From the NCBI RefSeq assembly GCF_024508875.1, contig NZ_JANINU010000056.1:1-47500 (forward strand): a stretch of DNA of 47,500 nucleotides, read 5' to 3'. A program made the position numbers and the translations under genes. The notes below the pieces were generated by a model, which was not told the DNA's origin, did no database searches, and was given only the letters and a program-made list of their open reading frames with translations. This stretch comes from Phenylobacterium sp. Its GTDB lineage: Bacteria > Pseudomonadota > Alphaproteobacteria > Caulobacterales > Caulobacteraceae. How positions within the stretch are numbered: the first letter of the stretch is position 1; the number at the start of each line of letters is the position of its first letter. Below are positions 16,249 through 25,831 of the stretch, in pieces.

Positions 16249-18255
16249 ATGACCACTGCGCGCTACGGGGTCCTGGCCCTGCTGGCTTCCACCGCGCTGC
16301 TGTCGAGCTGCGCCACCGATCAGTCGGCGCCCAGCGCCATGGCCAAGGGCTCGGCGATCTCGGCGTCGGCCACGACAACGCAGTCCGTCGACAACTTCAT
16401 GCTGGTGGACGCGAACCTGGAGGCGCACGAGCTGTACCGCCTCGGTGACGCGCCGGCGGTGGTGATCGTGACCCAGGCGAACGGCGACGCGGCGATCCGC
16501 GGGGAGGCCCCCGCGCTGAAGGCGCTGGCCGCGACCCATGGCGCCAAGGGCGTCGAGTTCATGCTGCTGAACTCGAGCCTGAAGGACAGCCGCGAGGCGA
16601 TCCTGGCCGAATCCGAAAAGGCGGGTTTCACGATCCCCGTGCTGATGGACTCCAACCAACTGATCGGCGAGAGCCTGGGCGTGACGCGCTCGGCCGAGGC
16701 GTTCGTGATCAATCCGAAGACCTGGACCGTCGCCTATCGCGGCCCGGTCGCGGGCGTCGGCGCGGCGCTGGACGCCCTGGCGGCCGGCCAGCCGGTCCCG
16801 GCCTCGGCGACTGCGGCTACGGGGGCGGCCATCGCGTTCCCGGCGCGCGGCCAGGGCGCCAAGCTGACCTACGTGAAGGACGTGGCGCCGATCCTGGAGG
16901 CCAAGTGCGTGGCCTGCCACCAGGAAGGCGGCATCGGCCCGTTCGCCATGAGCAACTACGAGATGGTCAAAGGCTTCTCGCCCATGATCCGAGAGGTGAT
17001 CCGCACCGACCGGATGCCGCCGTACAACGCCGATCCGCACGTGGGCAGGTTCTCGGACGACAAGAACCTGTCGCCGGCCGAGATCAAGACGCTGGTCCAC
17101 TGGATCGAAGCCGGCGCGCCGCGCGGTGAGGGGACCGACCCGCTGGGCGCCGTCAAGCACGTGGCGGCCGAGTGGCCGCTGGGTAAGCCGGACATGATCA
17201 TCGACATTCCGGCCTTCAAAGTCCCGGCCTCCGGCATCGTCGACTATCAGCGGCCGGCCATCGCGAACACCCAGACGCAAGGCCGCTGGATCCGCGCCAC
17301 CACCGTGAAGCCGGGCGACCGCCAGTCGGTGCACCACGTGCTCACCGGCTGGATGAGCGAGATGCCGGCCAACGGCCAATCGTCGGAGACCCGCTGGAAG
17401 GGCTCGGTGGGCGGCTACGCCGTGGGCTCGGAATCAAACATCTACGCTCCGAACGTCGGCAGCTACCTGCCGGCCGGCGGCGCCATCGGCTTCCAGATGC
17501 ACTACACGCCGTACGGCAAGGAGGCGGTCGATAACTCGAAGATCGGCGTCTACTTCTACGACAAGCCGCCGGAATTGATGATGCGTAGCGTGGTCGTGAT
17601 CGACCCGACCATCACCATCGCCCCGAACACGGGGCGGGCCAAGGAAGTGGCGTACGTCGAGTTCCCGAACGACGCGCTGCTCTACTCGGCGTTCCCGCAC
17701 GCCCACTACCGCGCCTATTCGTCGGACCTGTGGCTTGAGACGCCGGACGGCAAGAAGACGTTGCTGCTCAGCCTGCCGCGCTACGATTTCAACTGGCAGC
17801 GCGCCTACACCTTCGAGAAGCCGATCAAGATCCCGGCCGGCTCGCGAGTGATCGCCCACTACGTCTACGACAACTCCAAGCGCAACCCGGCGAACCCCGA
17901 CCCGACCATCAAGGTGACCTGGGGCGAGCAGAGCCACGAGGAGATGCTGTTCACGCAGCTCTCGTTCCGCTGGCTGGACGAGACGGCGGCCAAGCAGGTC
18001 GACTCCGACGCGCGGTTCGCGCCCACGCGCCTGATGGGCATGATGGACGACAACCTGGACGGCAAGCTGCAGAAGGCCGAGGCGAAGGGCCAGATGGGCC
18101 AGATGATCGCCAACTTCTTCGACCGCATCGACACCAACAAGGACGGCTCGATCGACAAGGCCGAACTGGCGGCCGCCCAGGCTCTGCTGCCCGGCCGCCG
18201 CGGCCGCGCCGCCGAGGCCAGCAACGCGCCGGTTCCGCCGACGACCGGTCGCTGA
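16249..18255 (+). CDS. Lipoprotein with redoxin-like fold, c-type haem site, type II copper monooxygenase core and EF-hands
   Basis: A 668-residue exported lipoprotein (lipobox LLSSC, Cys21). Residues 50-175 have a thioredoxin/AhpC-like fold but no cysteine pair, so no redox-active site. A c-type haem motif CVACH (220-224) follows. From about 310 to 575 it matches the two domains of copper type II ascorbate-dependent monooxygenases (PHM/DBM family): His362-His363, His418, His484 and His486 (HAH), and Met566 sit in the order and approximate spacing of the six copper ligands of PHM. The C-terminus holds two EF-hand loops (about 600-612 and 628-639, D-x-N-x-D-G). Periplasmic hydroxylation with electrons delivered through the haem is inferred. 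The gene is single and followed by a strong terminator. Confidence 0.85.
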   Translation: MTTARYGVLALLASTALLSSCATDQSAPSAMAKGSAISASATTTQSVDNFMLVDANLEAHELYRLGDAPAVVIVTQANGDAAIRGEAPALKALAATHGAKGVEFMLLNSSLKDSREAILAESEKAGFTIPVLMDSNQLIGESLGVTRSAEAFVINPKTWTVAYRGPVAGVGAALDALAAGQPVPASATAATGAAIAFPARGQGAKLTYVKDVAPILEAKCVACHQEGGIGPFAMSNYEMVKGFSPMIREVIRTDRMPPYNADPHVGRFSDDKNLSPAEIKTLVHWIEAGAPRGEGTDPLGAVKHVAAEWPLGKPDMIIDIPAFKVPASGIVDYQRPAIANTQTQGRWIRATTVKPGDRQSVHHVLTGWMSEMPANGQSSETRWKGSVGGYAVGSESNIYAPNVGSYLPAGGAIGFQMHYTPYGKEAVDNSKIGVYFYDKPPELMMRSVVVIDPTITIAPNTGRAKEVAYVEFPNDALLYSAFPHAHYRAYSSDLWLETPDGKKTLLLSLPRYDFNWQRAYTFEKPIKIPAGSRVIAHYVYDNSKRNPANPDPTIKVTWGEQSHEEMLFTQLSFRWLDETAAKQVDSDARFAPTRLMGMMDDNLDGKLQKAEAKGQMGQMIANFFDRIDTNKDGSIDKAELAAAQALLPGRRGRAAEASNAPVPPTTGR

Positions 18256-18280
18256 CGCTCCGCACGATCGCGAAATGAAG

Positions 18281-18316
18281 AGGGCCCGCCCGGAGCGATC
18301 CGGGCGGGCCCTTTGA
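18281..18316. terminator. Strong bidirectional intrinsic terminator
   Basis: A perfect 14-bp stem (18281-18294 with 18299-18312) closed by a GCGA tetraloop, A-rich before and T-rich after (TTTGATTT), lying between the convergent lipoprotein and methylmalonyl-CoA mutase genes. Confidence 0.9.
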
Positions 18317-18336
18317 TTTCGGGAAGGACCGAAGGG

Positions 18337-20493
18337 CTACTGCGCCGCTTGCTCCTGGGCATAGCCGAGCTGTTCGTTCAGGCGGTCCAAGACCGTGATG
18401 GCCGCCTCGGGGACAACAGTGCCGGGCGCGAAGATCGCCGCGACACCCATGTCCTCAAGGGCCTTGAAGTCCTCAGGCGGGATGACCCCGCCCACGAACA
18501 CCAGGATGTCGGGCCGGCCCAGCTTTGCGAGCTCGGCCTTGAGCTCGGGGACGAGGGTCAGGTGGCCCGCCGCGAGCGAGCTGGCGCCGACGGCGTGGAC
18601 GCCGGTCTCCACAGCCTCGGCGGCAGCCTCGGCCGGGGTCTGAAACAGGTCGCCGATCTCCACGTCGAAGCCGAGGTCGGCGAAGCCCGAGGCGATCACC
18701 TTCTGGCCGCGGTCGTGACCGTCTTGGCCCATCTTGGCGACCATGATCCGGGGCTTGCGGCCGTCGGCCTGGACGAAGGCCTCGGCCATGGCGCGGGCGC
18801 GGTCCGAGGCCGGCGTCGAGCCCGCCTCGCGGAGGTAGACCCCTTTCACCGCATCGGCGTGGGCCTTGTGGCGGCCGAACACCTTTTCGAGGGCGTAGCT
18901 GATCTCGCCCACGGTGGCCTTGGCGCGGGCGGCGTTCACCGACAGCTCCAACAGGTTCGCGTTCCCGGCCGCGCCTGCGGTAAGCGCGTCGAGGGCGGCG
19001 GCCACGGCCTCGGGGTCGCGCTCGGCCTTCAGGCGGTTGAGCTTGGCGATCTGGGCGTTGCGGACGGCGGTGTTGTCCACCTTGAGCACCGGGATATCGT
19101 CCGGCACGTCGGGACGGTAGCGGTTCACGCCGACGACGCTCTGCTTGGCGCTGTCGATGCGCGCCTGGATGCGGGCCGAGGCCTCCTCGATCCGGCGCTT
19201 AGGCAGGCCTTCCTCGATGGCCTTGGCCATGCCGCCCAGGGCTTCCACCTCGGCGATGTGCTCCAGCGCGCGCTTGGCCAGGTCGGCGGTCAGGCGTTCG
19301 ACGTAGAAGCTGCCGCCCCACGGGTCGACCACGCGGGGCTGGCCGCTCTCCATCTGCAGGAAGAGCTGGGTGTTGCGCGCGATGCGGGCCGAGAAGTCCG
19401 TCGGCAGAGCCAGGGCTTCGTCCAGCGAGTTGGTGTGCAGGCTCTGGGTCTGGCCGCCGGTGGCGCCCATGGCCTCGATGGCTGTGCGCGGCACGTTGTT
19501 GAAGACGTCTTGGGCGGCCAGGGACCAACCGCTGGTCTGGGTGTGGGCGCGCAGCGCGAGCGAGCGGGCGTCCTTCGGGTCGAAGTTGGCCTTCATCAGC
19601 TTGGCCCAGAGCAGGCGGCTCGCGCGCTGCTTGGCGACCTCCATGAACATGTTCATGCCCGCGCACCAGAAGAAGGACAGGCGCGGCGCGAACTGGTCGA
19701 CCGTCATGCCCGCGGCGACGCCGGCCCGGACGTACTCGATGCCGTCGGCCAGGGTGTAGGCCAGCTCGAGGTCCAGCGTCGCCCCGGCTTCCTGCATGTG
19801 GTAGCCGCTGATCGAGATCGAGTTGAAGCGCGGCATTTCCTTCGACGTGTAGGCGAAGATGTCCGCGATGATCCGCATCGAGGGGCCGGGCGGATAGATG
19901 TAGGTATTCCGGGTCAGGAACTCCTTCAGGATGTCGTTCTGGATCGTGCCGGCCAGCTTCTCGTGCGGCACGCCCTGTTCTTCCGCCGCCACGATGTAGA
20001 GCGCCAGGATCGGCAGCACGGCGCCGTTCATGGTCATCGAAACGGTCATCTTGTCGAGCGGGATGCCGTCGAAGAGCGTCCGCATGTCGAGGATCGAGTC
20101 GATCGCGACGCCAGCCATGCCCACGTCGCCAGTCACGCGCGGGTGATCAGAGTCGTAGCCGCGGTGGGTGGCGAGGTCGAAGGCGATAGACAAGCCCATC
20201 TGCCCAGCCGCTAGGTTGCGGCGGTAGAAGGCGTTGGAGTCCTCGGCCGTGGAGAAGCCCGCGTACTGGCGGATCGTCCACGGGTTCGTGGCGTACATGG
20301 TCGGGTAGGGGCCGCGGACGAACGGGGCCAGGCCCGGATAGCCGCCGAGGACAGCGAGGCCTTCGACATCGCCGGCCTCGTAGGCAGGGCGCACATCGAT
20401 CCCTTCGGGCGTGGTCCAGGCCGCGCCGGTGGGCTTGGCGAACGTTCCCACGTCGCCGTCGAAGGGCAGGGTGGAGAAGTCGGGGAAGCTCAC
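18337..20493 (-). CDS. mutB: Methylmalonyl-CoA mutase, large (catalytic) subunit
   Basis: A 718-residue adenosylcobalamin enzyme converting (R)-methylmalonyl-CoA to succinyl-CoA, the last step of propionyl-CoA assimilation. The N-terminal TIM barrel carries [13 protein letters not shown] and [15 protein letters not shown], the substrate-binding signatures. The C-terminal cobalamin domain has DGHDRG with the lower-axial His593 and the later SSL and GGVIPPED elements. The start is a GTG at 20493 (then [10 protein letters not shown]) that overlaps the stop of the small-subunit gene (GTGA); the frame is open further upstream inside mutA but without homology logic. No epimerase, meaB or propionyl-CoA carboxylase gene is adjacent. 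Confidence 0.95.
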   Translation of the reverse strand: MSFPDFSTLPFDGDVGTFAKPTGAAWTTPEGIDVRPAYEAGDVEGLAVLGGYPGLAPFVRGPYPTMYATNPWTIRQYAGFSTAEDSNAFYRRNLAAGQMGLSIAFDLATHRGYDSDHPRVTGDVGMAGVAIDSILDMRTLFDGIPLDKMTVSMTMNGAVLPILALYIVAAEEQGVPHEKLAGTIQNDILKEFLTRNTYIYPPGPSMRIIADIFAYTSKEMPRFNSISISGYHMQEAGATLDLELAYTLADGIEYVRAGVAAGMTVDQFAPRLSFFWCAGMNMFMEVAKQRASRLLWAKLMKANFDPKDARSLALRAHTQTSGWSLAAQDVFNNVPRTAIEAMGATGGQTQSLHTNSLDEALALPTDFSARIARNTQLFLQMESGQPRVVDPWGGSFYVERLTADLAKRALEHIAEVEALGGMAKAIEEGLPKRRIEEASARIQARIDSAKQSVVGVNRYRPDVPDDIPVLKVDNTAVRNAQIAKLNRLKAERDPEAVAAALDALTAGAAGNANLLELSVNAARAKATVGEISYALEKVFGRHKAHADAVKGVYLREAGSTPASDRARAMAEAFVQADGRKPRIMVAKMGQDGHDRGQKVIASGFADLGFDVEIGDLFQTPAEAAAEAVETGVHAVGASSLAAGHLTLVPELKAELAKLGRPDILVFVGGVIPPEDFKALEDMGVAAIFAPGTVVPEAAITVLDRLNEQLGYAQEQAAQ

Positions 20494-21884
20494 GCCGTCA
20501 CCTCGTGCTTTTCGGACAGCCGCATGGGCTTCAGCGCCGGACATTTGCCGTCCGGTCCCGGCAGGCGCGCGGCCTCGGTGTCGAGCGTCGCGGGCGAGGC
20601 CTTGTCGACGTCCACCGCCGCCTGATCGGCCGGCGGGAAGGCCGTGACGCCGAGAATCTTCGGCTCGCCGCGGGCCGCGACGGCGGCGACGACGTCGTTG
20701 GCGACGAGGCCTTTCTCCAGGGCGGAGATGATCCCCCCGGCAGCCTCGATGGCTTGCAGGCGGCTCCAGGCCTCGCGGGCGATCTGGTCGGTGAGGGCCT
20801 CGATGTAGCCCGAGCCGGCGGCGGGGTCGGCGACGCGGCCGACGGCGGCCTCCTCCATCAGGACGAGCTGGGTGTTGCGGCTCTGGCGGCGGCCGAAGGC
20901 GGTGGGCTGGCCCAGCGCGTCGGTGAAGTTCCCCAGCACCAGGGCGTCGGCTCCGCCCGCGGCCGCGCCGAACCCGGCGGCGGTGAGCCGGATCATGTTC
21001 GTCCAGGGATCCATGGCGGTGAGCATCCGGCGCGAGGAGCGGGCCTCGATCCGGCCCTGCGCCGCGGCGCCGGACGCCGTGGCGATGCGGGCGAAGACGG
21101 CGCGGGCCGCTCGCAGCTTCGCCAGCGTCAGGAAGTAGTCGCCGTCGGCCGCGAGGCCGAGGGTGATGCGCGCGAAGGCCTCGGCGACCGGCAAGCCGGC
21201 GCGCACCAGGGCCTTGGCGTAGGCGATGGCCGACGCGGCGGCGAACGCGACCTCCATCGCCTCGCCGGCGCCGGCCTCGTGCGCCACGCGGCCCGAGGCC
21301 AGGAAGAGCTGGGCCTGCGGATAGGTCTGGGCGTGACGTACGCCGACGGTGGCGGCGCTGACGATATGGCTCTCGACAGGTCCCGGGCTGGCGCCTGCTT
21401 CGGCGAAGGCGCCGAGCGGGTCCATGTGGAAGTTGAGCTTGGCGCCGGGCGAGGACTTGGCGACGGCGTGCAGGGCGTCCGCCGCCCTGGGGCCCAGGAA
21501 GCTGGCGTCGAGGCCCACGGGCGCCAGTTCGAGGATGACGTCCTTCAGGACGCGCGCCAGGGCGTCGGCGCTGGCGTGGCCCTTGACGATCACCGAGGCG
21601 GCGCCGTTCTCGAGATCGGCCAGGAGTTCGGCGTTGGCCTTCGCCGGGTCCGCCTGCGCCGACAGCACGCGCAGGTCCCAAGGGCGCTCGGAGTCGAACG
21701 GGCGGGTCGGAAAACAGGCCGGCGCCTCGGACGCGGCATAGAGCGGCGCGATCGGCAGGCCCTCGACGGTGGACTTCGTCAGGCTTTCGAAGGGCTTGTC
21801 GCCCAGCGTCTTGGCGACCAGGGCGCGCCAGGCGGCCTCGTCTGCGGGCGGAATTCCGGGGTCGAGAACGCTTGTGTCGGCCAT
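20490..21884 (-). CDS. mutA: Methylmalonyl-CoA mutase, small subunit
   Basis: A 464-residue partner of the catalytic subunit, sharing the barrel architecture ([11 protein letters not shown], a barrel core with [26 protein letters not shown]) but shorter than the classical small subunit of about 620-640 residues. It ends shortly after the linker, without a cobalamin-type C-terminal domain. The ATG at 21884 ([11 protein letters not shown]) is preferred to an upstream start; its stop overlaps the large-subunit start, so the two are translated together. It stabilises the heterodimer and has no catalysis of its own. Confidence 0.9.
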   Translation of the reverse strand: MADTSVLDPGIPPADEAAWRALVAKTLGDKPFESLTKSTVEGLPIAPLYAASEAPACFPTRPFDSERPWDLRVLSAQADPAKANAELLADLENGAASVIVKGHASADALARVLKDVILELAPVGLDASFLGPRAADALHAVAKSSPGAKLNFHMDPLGAFAEAGASPGPVESHIVSAATVGVRHAQTYPQAQLFLASGRVAHEAGAGEAMEVAFAAASAIAYAKALVRAGLPVAEAFARITLGLAADGDYFLTLAKLRAARAVFARIATASGAAAQGRIEARSSRRMLTAMDPWTNMIRLTAAGFGAAAGGADALVLGNFTDALGQPTAFGRRQSRNTQLVLMEEAAVGRVADPAAGSGYIEALTDQIAREAWSRLQAIEAAGGIISALEKGLVANDVVAAVAARGEPKILGVTAFPPADQAAVDVDKASPATLDTEAARLPGPDGKCPALKPMRLSEKHEVTA

Positions 21885-22068
21885 GGCGGGAATTGCGCCC
21901 CCGCACGCGCCAGCGTCAAGTTCACGCACCGGAAGGGCCGGGCCGACCTACGGGCTTTGGTGACCTGGGGTCAGGGTGGCAACATCCGCGCGCAGGCAGG
22001 GGTGTTGCCCGGCATGTCTCATAGACGTACATTGTAAATCAAATAAACCCATCGAGGATCCGAACCCC
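21885..22068. promoter_or_regulatory. Divergent promoter region, mutase operon and nitronate monooxygenase
   Basis: A 184-base gap between divergent genes. An AT-rich stretch lies at 22025-22052 with a short dyad TACA-T-TGTA at 22028-22036, about 33 bases upstream of the monooxygenase start, suitable for a regulator site. I see no riboswitch. Confidence 0.4.
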
Positions 22069-23073
22069 ATGGCCCTGCCGCCCGTTCTCCGCGACCGCCT
22101 CCGCCTGCCGGTGATCGCCAGCCCGCTGTTCATCATCTCGGTCCCGGACCTGGTGATCGCGCAGTGCAAGGCCGGCATCGTGGGCTCGTTCCCGGCGCTG
22201 AACGCGCGACCGGCCTCGCTGCTGGACGAGTGGCTGCACCGGATCACGGAAGAACTGGCCGAATGGGACCGCGACCACCCGGAGCGCCCGTCGGCGCCGT
22301 TCGCGGTGAACCACATCGTCCACAAGACCAACGACCGCCTGGAGCACGACCTGGAGGCCTCCACGAGGTGGAAGGCGCCGATCGTCATCACCTCGCTGGG
22401 CGCGCGCGAGGACGTGAACGCCGCGGTCCACAGCTACGGCGGCGTGGTGCTGCACGACATCATCAACGACCGCTTCGGCCGCAAGGCGGTGGAGAAGGGC
22501 GCTGACGGCCTGATCGCCGTGGCGGCGGGCGCCGGCGGCCACGCCGGCCAGCTCTCGCCCTTCGCCCTGGTGCAGGAGCTGCGCGAGTGGTTCGACGGCC
22601 CGATCGCGCTGTCGGGTTCGATCGCCAACGGCCGGGCGATCCTGGGCGCGCAGGCGATGGGCGCGGACCTGGCCTACATGGGCTCGGCCTTCATCGCCAC
22701 GCAGGAGGCCAACGCCGACCAGGCCTACAAGGACATGATTGTCGCCTCGAGCGGCGACGACATCGTCTATTCGAACCTCTTCACCGGCGTGCACGGCAAC
22801 TATCTCAAGCCGTCGATCGTCGCGGCGGGCATGGACCCCGACAACCTGCCCCAGTCCGACCCGTCGAAGATGAACTTCGGCTCGGGCGGCAACCAGAAGT
22901 CAAAGGCCTGGCGCGATATCTGGGGCTGCGGCCAGGGCATCGGGGCGGTGAAGGGCGTGCCGACCGTGGCGGAGTATGTCGACAAGCTGTCCGACGAGTA
23001 CGAGCAGGCGAAGGCCGAGCTGGCGACCAAGACGTCGCTCACCTCGGGCCGCGTGCTGATGGCCGCTGAGTAG
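22069..23073 (+). CDS. Nitronate monooxygenase (2-nitropropane dioxygenase family)
   Basis: A 334-residue FMN-dependent TIM-barrel enzyme that oxidises nitronates such as propionate-3-nitronate to the aldehyde and nitrite. Landmarks are the N-terminal PVIASPLFIISVPDLVIAQ with the GIVGSFPAL FMN loop, the VAAGAGGHAG motif (154-160) with the candidate base His158, and GADLAYMGSAFIAT for phosphate binding. The ATG at 22069 was taken because conservation begins there (MALPPVLRDRLRLPV); the upstream part of the frame is not conserved in type. It stands alone between the mutase operon and the sulfur region. Confidence 0.9.
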   Translation: MALPPVLRDRLRLPVIASPLFIISVPDLVIAQCKAGIVGSFPALNARPASLLDEWLHRITEELAEWDRDHPERPSAPFAVNHIVHKTNDRLEHDLEASTRWKAPIVITSLGAREDVNAAVHSYGGVVLHDIINDRFGRKAVEKGADGLIAVAAGAGGHAGQLSPFALVQELREWFDGPIALSGSIANGRAILGAQAMGADLAYMGSAFIATQEANADQAYKDMIVASSGDDIVYSNLFTGVHGNYLKPSIVAAGMDPDNLPQSDPSKMNFGSGGNQKSKAWRDIWGCGQGIGAVKGVPTVAEYVDKLSDEYEQAKAELATKTSLTSGRVLMAAE

Positions 23074-23169
23074 GCTTTAGGAAATCTGCGCGCCGGCTCA
23101 GGTTAATCCGATCTAGCCGATAGGAATTATAGGTCTAAGGTCCCCTCAACGAAAATGAGGGGACCCGAG
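23074..23169 (+). promoter_or_regulatory. Leader of the sulfur-region TonB receptor: shared upstream element and SD-covering hairpin
   Basis: The 96-base gap holds TTAATCC (23103-23109), nine bases, then GATAGGAAT (23119-23127). The same element with the same spacing lies upstream of the sulfate transporter operon. Further down, GGTCCCCTC (23139-23147) and GAGGGGACC (23157-23165) form a perfect 9-bp stem whose right arm contains the AGGGG ribosome site of the receptor start at 23170. Confidence 0.6.
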
Positions 23170-25632
23170 ATGATTTCGCCTGCGCACCGCAAAGCCGCGC
23201 CCGCCGCCTTCCTTGGACTGCTGCTCTGCGGGACGGCGTCGGCCGCTCTGGCCCAGCCGGCCGCTTCGCCGCCGGCCGTCGACGCCGTGGCGGAGGCGCC
23301 GGACACGGAGGCCGGTGCGACGGTCGGGGAGGTGACGGTCACGGCCCGCCGGCGCGAGGAGACGGTGCAGTCCGTCCCGCTGGCGATCTCGGTGGTAAGC
23401 GCCGACAAGGTGGATTCGACGGGTGCGTTCAACGTCGGGCGCCTGCAGCAGCTCACGCCGACGCTGCAGTATTATTCGACCAACCCGCGCAACACCTCGG
23501 TGAACATCCGAGGTCTCGGCGTGCCGTTCGGCCTGACCAGCGACGGCTTCGAACAGGGCGTCGGCTTCTATATCGACGACGTCTACAACGCCCGGGTAGC
23601 CACCGCGACGTTCGACTTCCTGGACGTCTCGCGGATCGAGGTGCTGCGGGGCCCCCAGGGCACGCTGTACGGCAAGAACACCACCGCGGGCGCGGTGAAC
23701 ATCACCACCAACCAGCCGACGTTCGACTTCGAAGCCAAGGCCGAGGTCTCCGCCGGAAACCTGAGCTTCAAACAGGCCAAAGCGGCGATCTCGGGCCCGC
23801 TGTCCGACACCGTCGCGGCGCGCCTGGCGATCTCGACGACCACGCGGCGGGGCACGATCTACAACGTCACCAGCCGCCAGTGGGTGAACGGGCAGGACAA
23901 CCTCGGGGTCCGGGGACAGGTCCTCTTCAAGCCGAATGACGACCTGGCGATCACCTTCGCCGGCGACTACAGCAAGCAGGACGCGGAGTGCTGCGCGCAG
24001 ATCTATGTGCGGACCGGCGCCACCCAGCGGCCGCTGAACCGCCAGTACGCCGCCCTGGCCGCGGCCCAGGGCTACACGGTCGCGAGCACCAATCCGTTCG
24101 ACCGCATCACCGACGTCGACGCCAACCTGAACGCGGGCAACAAGATCGGCGGCGTCTCGGCGCGGGTGGTCTGGAACCTGGGGCCGGGGACGCTGACCTC
24201 CGTCACCGCATGGCGCTTCTGGGACTGGAAGCCGGAGAACGACCGCGACTTCCTGGGCCTGTCGATCGTGTCGAAGTCGCAGAACCCCTCGCAGCAGGAC
24301 CAGTATTCCCAGGAGCTGCGCTACAACTACGCCGCCGAGCGGTACGACTTCGTGGTCGGCGCCTTCGCCTTCAAGCAGCGGATCGACACCCAGGGGACCG
24401 AGCAACAGGGGCCGGCCTCCAGCCGGTGGAACATCGCGCCCAGTAACGCCCTGTCGAACGATCCTACGGTGCTGGACGGCCTGGTGGCGCGCAACACCCA
24501 GTACCTCAAGAACACCAGCTTCGCCCTGTTCGGTCAGGCGAGCTGGAAGGTCACCGACGCCTTCACGATCCAGCCCGGCGTGCGGCTGAACTACGACAAG
24601 AAGGAAGGCTTCTATCAGCGCCTGGTCTTCGACGGGCAGGGCGTCCCCGTCCTGCTTGGCCAGACCGGCGCCCGGCGCGCGGCGCAGCTCGCGATCTTCA
24701 CGCCTCAGCTCAGCACGCCTGAGTTCAGCGACTGGAACTTCAGCTACGACCTGACCGCCAGCTACCGCTTCACGCCCGACGTGTTCGGCTACGCGACCTA
24801 CGCCAAGAGCTTCAAGACGGGCGGCATCAACCAGAACGGCCTGCCGACCGACGCCGCCGGCAATCCGATCCTGGCGGCGGGGCGGATCAAGCCCGAGGAC
24901 GTGGATCACTTCGAGGCGGGGGTGAAGACCCAGTTCTGGGACCGCCGCGCGACACTGAACGTCTCAGCCTTCCGGACCGACATCAAGGACTACCAGGCCA
25001 CCGTGACCAACGGGCAGCTCGGTGTCCTGCGGGGCTATCTCGCCAACGCCGGCAAGGTTCGCAGCCAGGGCTTCGAGTTCGACTTCGCCGTGAGGCCCAG
25101 CGAGCGGTTCACCGCCTACGCCAACGGCGCCTATACCGACGCCACCTACCGCAAGTTCGTCGACGCGCCGTGCCCGCCCGAACTGGCCGGCGGCACGACG
25201 GTGGCGGCGGGTCAGACGCCCAGCGCGCCCGGCACGCCCGGCGGCCTGAGCCCGGCCAACTGCGACATCTCGGGCCAGCGCCTGCCGGGCGTGTCGAAGT
25301 GGAGCTTCTCGTTCGGCGCCGAGGCTAACCTGCCGACGACCTTCCTCGGCAAGGAGGGCGAGATCTATCTCGGCTATGACGGCAGCTATCGCTCCAACTT
25401 CTCGTCGAACGCCTCGCCGTCGATCTACACCTGGGTGGACGGCTATTCGCTGTCGAACTTCCGGGCTGGCTTCCGCACGCCCGACGGTCTCAATGTCTAC
25501 GGCTGGGTGCGCAACGCCTTCGACGAGAACTACTTCGAGCTGCTGGCCGTGGGCCCCAGCAATACCGGCCTGATCGCCGGCCAGCCGGGCGACCCGCGCA
25601 CCTGGGGCGTCACCCTCAAGGCGGCGTTCTGA
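23170..25632 (+). CDS. TonB-dependent outer-membrane receptor (linked to sulfate transport)
   Basis: An 820-residue receptor. Signal peptide about 1-29 (ending SAALA), TonB-box-like EVTVTARRREE, plug domain with NIRGLGVPFG and RIEVLRGPQGTLYGKNTTAG, and a long barrel ending in WGVTLKAAF. Translation most likely begins at the ATG at 23170, with AGGGG seven bases before; the ATG at 23155 lies inside the hairpin and has no ribosome site. A sulfate ABC transporter operon starts 200 bases downstream and shares an upstream sequence element with this gene, so import of an organosulfur or sulfate-ester compound is the most economical guess. The substrate itself cannot be read from the sequence. Confidence 0.93.
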   Translation: MISPAHRKAAPAAFLGLLLCGTASAALAQPAASPPAVDAVAEAPDTEAGATVGEVTVTARRREETVQSVPLAISVVSADKVDSTGAFNVGRLQQLTPTLQYYSTNPRNTSVNIRGLGVPFGLTSDGFEQGVGFYIDDVYNARVATATFDFLDVSRIEVLRGPQGTLYGKNTTAGAVNITTNQPTFDFEAKAEVSAGNLSFKQAKAAISGPLSDTVAARLAISTTTRRGTIYNVTSRQWVNGQDNLGVRGQVLFKPNDDLAITFAGDYSKQDAECCAQIYVRTGATQRPLNRQYAALAAAQGYTVASTNPFDRITDVDANLNAGNKIGGVSARVVWNLGPGTLTSVTAWRFWDWKPENDRDFLGLSIVSKSQNPSQQDQYSQELRYNYAAERYDFVVGAFAFKQRIDTQGTEQQGPASSRWNIAPSNALSNDPTVLDGLVARNTQYLKNTSFALFGQASWKVTDAFTIQPGVRLNYDKKEGFYQRLVFDGQGVPVLLGQTGARRAAQLAIFTPQLSTPEFSDWNFSYDLTASYRFTPDVFGYATYAKSFKTGGINQNGLPTDAAGNPILAAGRIKPEDVDHFEAGVKTQFWDRRATLNVSAFRTDIKDYQATVTNGQLGVLRGYLANAGKVRSQGFEFDFAVRPSERFTAYANGAYTDATYRKFVDAPCPPELAGGTTVAAGQTPSAPGTPGGLSPANCDISGQRLPGVSKWSFSFGAEANLPTTFLGKEGEIYLGYDGSYRSNFSSNASPSIYTWVDGYSLSNFRAGFRTPDGLNVYGWVRNAFDENYFELLAVGPSNTGLIAGQPGDPRTWGVTLKAAF

Positions 25633-25831
25633 GCCGCCGAACGCTCGAAGCACGTGACAAACGCCGGGGACGGTCACAGAAATTCTGTGGCCGCTTCTAT
25701 CTTAATCCCACTTCACTGATGGGAATGGTGGGGCCTATCTAGCGTGACCGGCTTAGCGAGGCGCGCGCCTGCGCGGCGCCTCCGGCCCTCAGTACGCGTT
25801 CTAGGCCTGCGACCTTTTAGGAACCTTCGCC
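25633..25831 (+). promoter_or_regulatory. Leader and control region of the sulfate transport operon
   Basis: A 199-base gap. It contains a perfect dyad CACAGAA-A-TTCTGTG (25675-25689), then the shared element TTAATCC (25702-25708), nine bases, GATGGGAAT (25718-25726), and a 7-bp stem GAGGCGC/GCGCCTC (25758-25764 with 25776-25782). The TATCTA at 25736 could be a -10 box. The ribosome site is AGGAA just before the ATG at 25832. Confidence 0.6.

Noticed and set aside
23146..24909. A 587-codon minus-strand frame opposite the second TonB receptor
   Set aside because: Same reason: an antisense shadow of a receptor with clear signal, plug and barrel.
25633..25831. A SAM-II or other known riboswitch ahead of the sulfate transporter
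   Set aside because: The conserved pseudoknot bases could not be recognised; only simple hairpins and dyads are visible.
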